Assembly (NCBI GenBank): GCA_045580485.1
Contig: JAZNNW010000130.1
Location: 1-41,149, forward strand
Source of the DNA: Avoscillospira sp045580485
GTDB lineage: Bacteria > Bacillota > Clostridia > Oscillospirales > Oscillospiraceae
Reading direction: 5' to 3'
Length of the DNA: 41,149 nt
A program made the position numbers and the translations under genes. The notes below the pieces were generated by a model. The model was not told where the DNA came from, searched no databases, and saw only the letters and a program-made list of their open reading frames with translations. Shown here piece by piece: positions 40,381 through 41,149 of the stretch (its first letter is position 1; each line of letters begins with the position of its first letter).

Positions 40381-41149
40381 CTTTCTTTTGTTCTTTGGGT
40401 GGGGTGTGCAGATGGCAGGCGCAGAAATGGTCCTGTTCCAGCTCCACAAAATCGGGGACATATTTTTCGCAGATGTCCATGGCATGGGGGCAGCGGGTGT
40501 GGAATTTACAGCCCTTGGGCGGGTCGGCAGGAGAAGGGATACTGCCCTTCAGTGCCACCCGCTCCATTTTTACATCCAGATCCGGCACGGGGATGGCAGA
40601 AAACAGTGCCCTTGTATAAGGGTGGAGGGGATTGGCAAAAAGCTTTTCCGTAGGAGCATATTCCACCAGTGACCCCAAGTACATGACACCCACTGTGTGG
40701 CAGATGTGCTCCACCACGGAGAGGTCGTGGGAAATGAACAGATAGGTGATGCCGTATTCCTGCTGCAGATCCTGCAGAAGATTGACGATCTGGGCCTGCA
40801 CCGACACATCCAGCGCCGACACCGGCTCATCGCAGACGATAAATCTGGGCTTCATGGCCAAGGCTCTGGCAATGGAGATCCGCTGCCGCTGTCCCCCGGA
40901 AAATTCGTGGGGATAGCGGTTTTTATGATAGGGCTCCAGACCGCAGTCCCGCATAATTTTGGAAATGTAGCCCTCATATTCATCCTTGGGCACGATACAG
41001 TGGTGGCGGACGGCTTCGCCGATCAGCTCCCCTACGGGCAGTCTGGGAGACAGACTGGAATAGGGGTCCTGGAAGATGATCTGAAAATCAGGACGGCGGC
41101 TGCGCAGCTGCTTTTTGCTGAGGGCGGATAAGTCCACGCCGTCAAAAAG
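40349..41149 (-). CDS. oligopeptide/dipeptide ABC transporter ATP-binding protein, OppF/DppF type (partial, N-terminus outside window)
   Basis: The frame is open to the right edge, so the N-terminus with Walker A is missing; no start is claimed. Visible parts are LFDGVDLSALSKKQLR, the Q-loop IIFQDPYSSLSPR, signature FSGGQRQRISIARAL, Walker B FIVCDEPVSALD and H-loop SHDLSVV. The C-terminal oligopeptide-transporter domain follows, with PYTRALFSAIPVPD and the Cys-rich end CKFHTRCPHAMDICEKY. It powers peptide (or nickel/sugar) import with OppA-D partners presumably upstream. The last residues GPLEGSCQQS and the stop are encoded by the intergenic repeat unit, so the native tail was probably replaced or extended by repeat insertion. 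Confidence 0.93.
   Translation of the reverse strand, partial: LFDGVDLSALSKKQLRSRRPDFQIIFQDPYSSLSPRLPVGELIGEAVRHHCIVPKDEYEGYISKIMRDCGLEPYHKNRYPHEFSGGQRQRISIARALAMKPRFIVCDEPVSALDVSVQAQIVNLLQDLQQEYGITYLFISHDLSVVEHICHTVGVMYLGSLVEYAPTEKLFANPLHPYTRALFSAIPVPDLDVKMERVALKGSIPSPADPPKGCKFHTRCPHAMDICEKYVPDFVELEQDHFCACHLHTPPKEQKKGPLEGSCQQS

Overview
The window looks like chromosome of a gut-type Clostridia (Bacillota, probably Oscillospiraceae-like). The grounds are AGGAGG-type ribosome binding sites on nearly every gene, CCA ends encoded in the tRNA genes, GC a little above half by eye, and protein families typical of that group. No phage, transposase, CRISPR array or rRNA was found.

Bases 1 to about 24,100 form an intracellular hexuronate and pectin-oligosaccharide utilisation island. 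In minus-strand order there are four units. (i) uxuA-uxuB, then a TIM-barrel sugar isomerase/epimerase and a Gfo/Idh/MocA oxidoreductase cut by the left edge. (ii) An alpha/beta hydrolase, uxaC, a GH4 alpha-galacturonidase with the diagnostic CHEV motif, uxaB and uxaA. (iii) eda-kdgK. (iv) Three tandem GH78-type alpha-L-rhamnosidase paralogs and two tandem TIM-barrel isomerase/epimerase paralogs. Units i and ii each diverge from an AraC-family regulator. Together UxaC/UxaB/UxaA (galacturonate arm) and UxuB/UxuA (glucuronate arm, with shared UxaC) make 2-keto-3-deoxygluconate. KdgK and Eda convert it to pyruvate and glyceraldehyde-3-phosphate. The glycosidases lack signal peptides, so they should act on imported oligosaccharides; alternating rhamnosidase and alpha-galacturonidase action would suit rhamnogalacturonan I fragments (inference). 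A PadR-HAAS-DUF4097 envelope-type module (4.5-6.2 kb) sits inside the island.

Bases 24,197-31,550 hold small metabolic units: an EutH-like transporter with an MBL-fold hydrolase, divergent from an opine-type dehydrogenase; a PHP phosphatase with a third AraC regulator, divergent from nagB; an ornithine cyclodeaminase-family gene; and a YgjV-like membrane protein. Strong hairpins separate most of them.

Bases 31,650-33,050 carry a palindromic element whose arms copy the 3' end of tRNA-Tyr, then tRNA-Tyr and tRNA-Thr under a consensus promoter, then a type I asparaginase. Bases 33,380-40,050 hold a BMP-type (nucleoside/simple sugar) ABC transporter and an FGGY kinase. The right end has a cluster of hairpin repeats, one of which supplies the last codons of a partial OppF/DppF-type ATPase.

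The best candidates for something new are the oxidoreductase/TIM-barrel pairs beside glycosidases, the triplicated rhamnosidases with a shortened active-site motif, the EutH transporter outside any eut context, and the two repeat elements.
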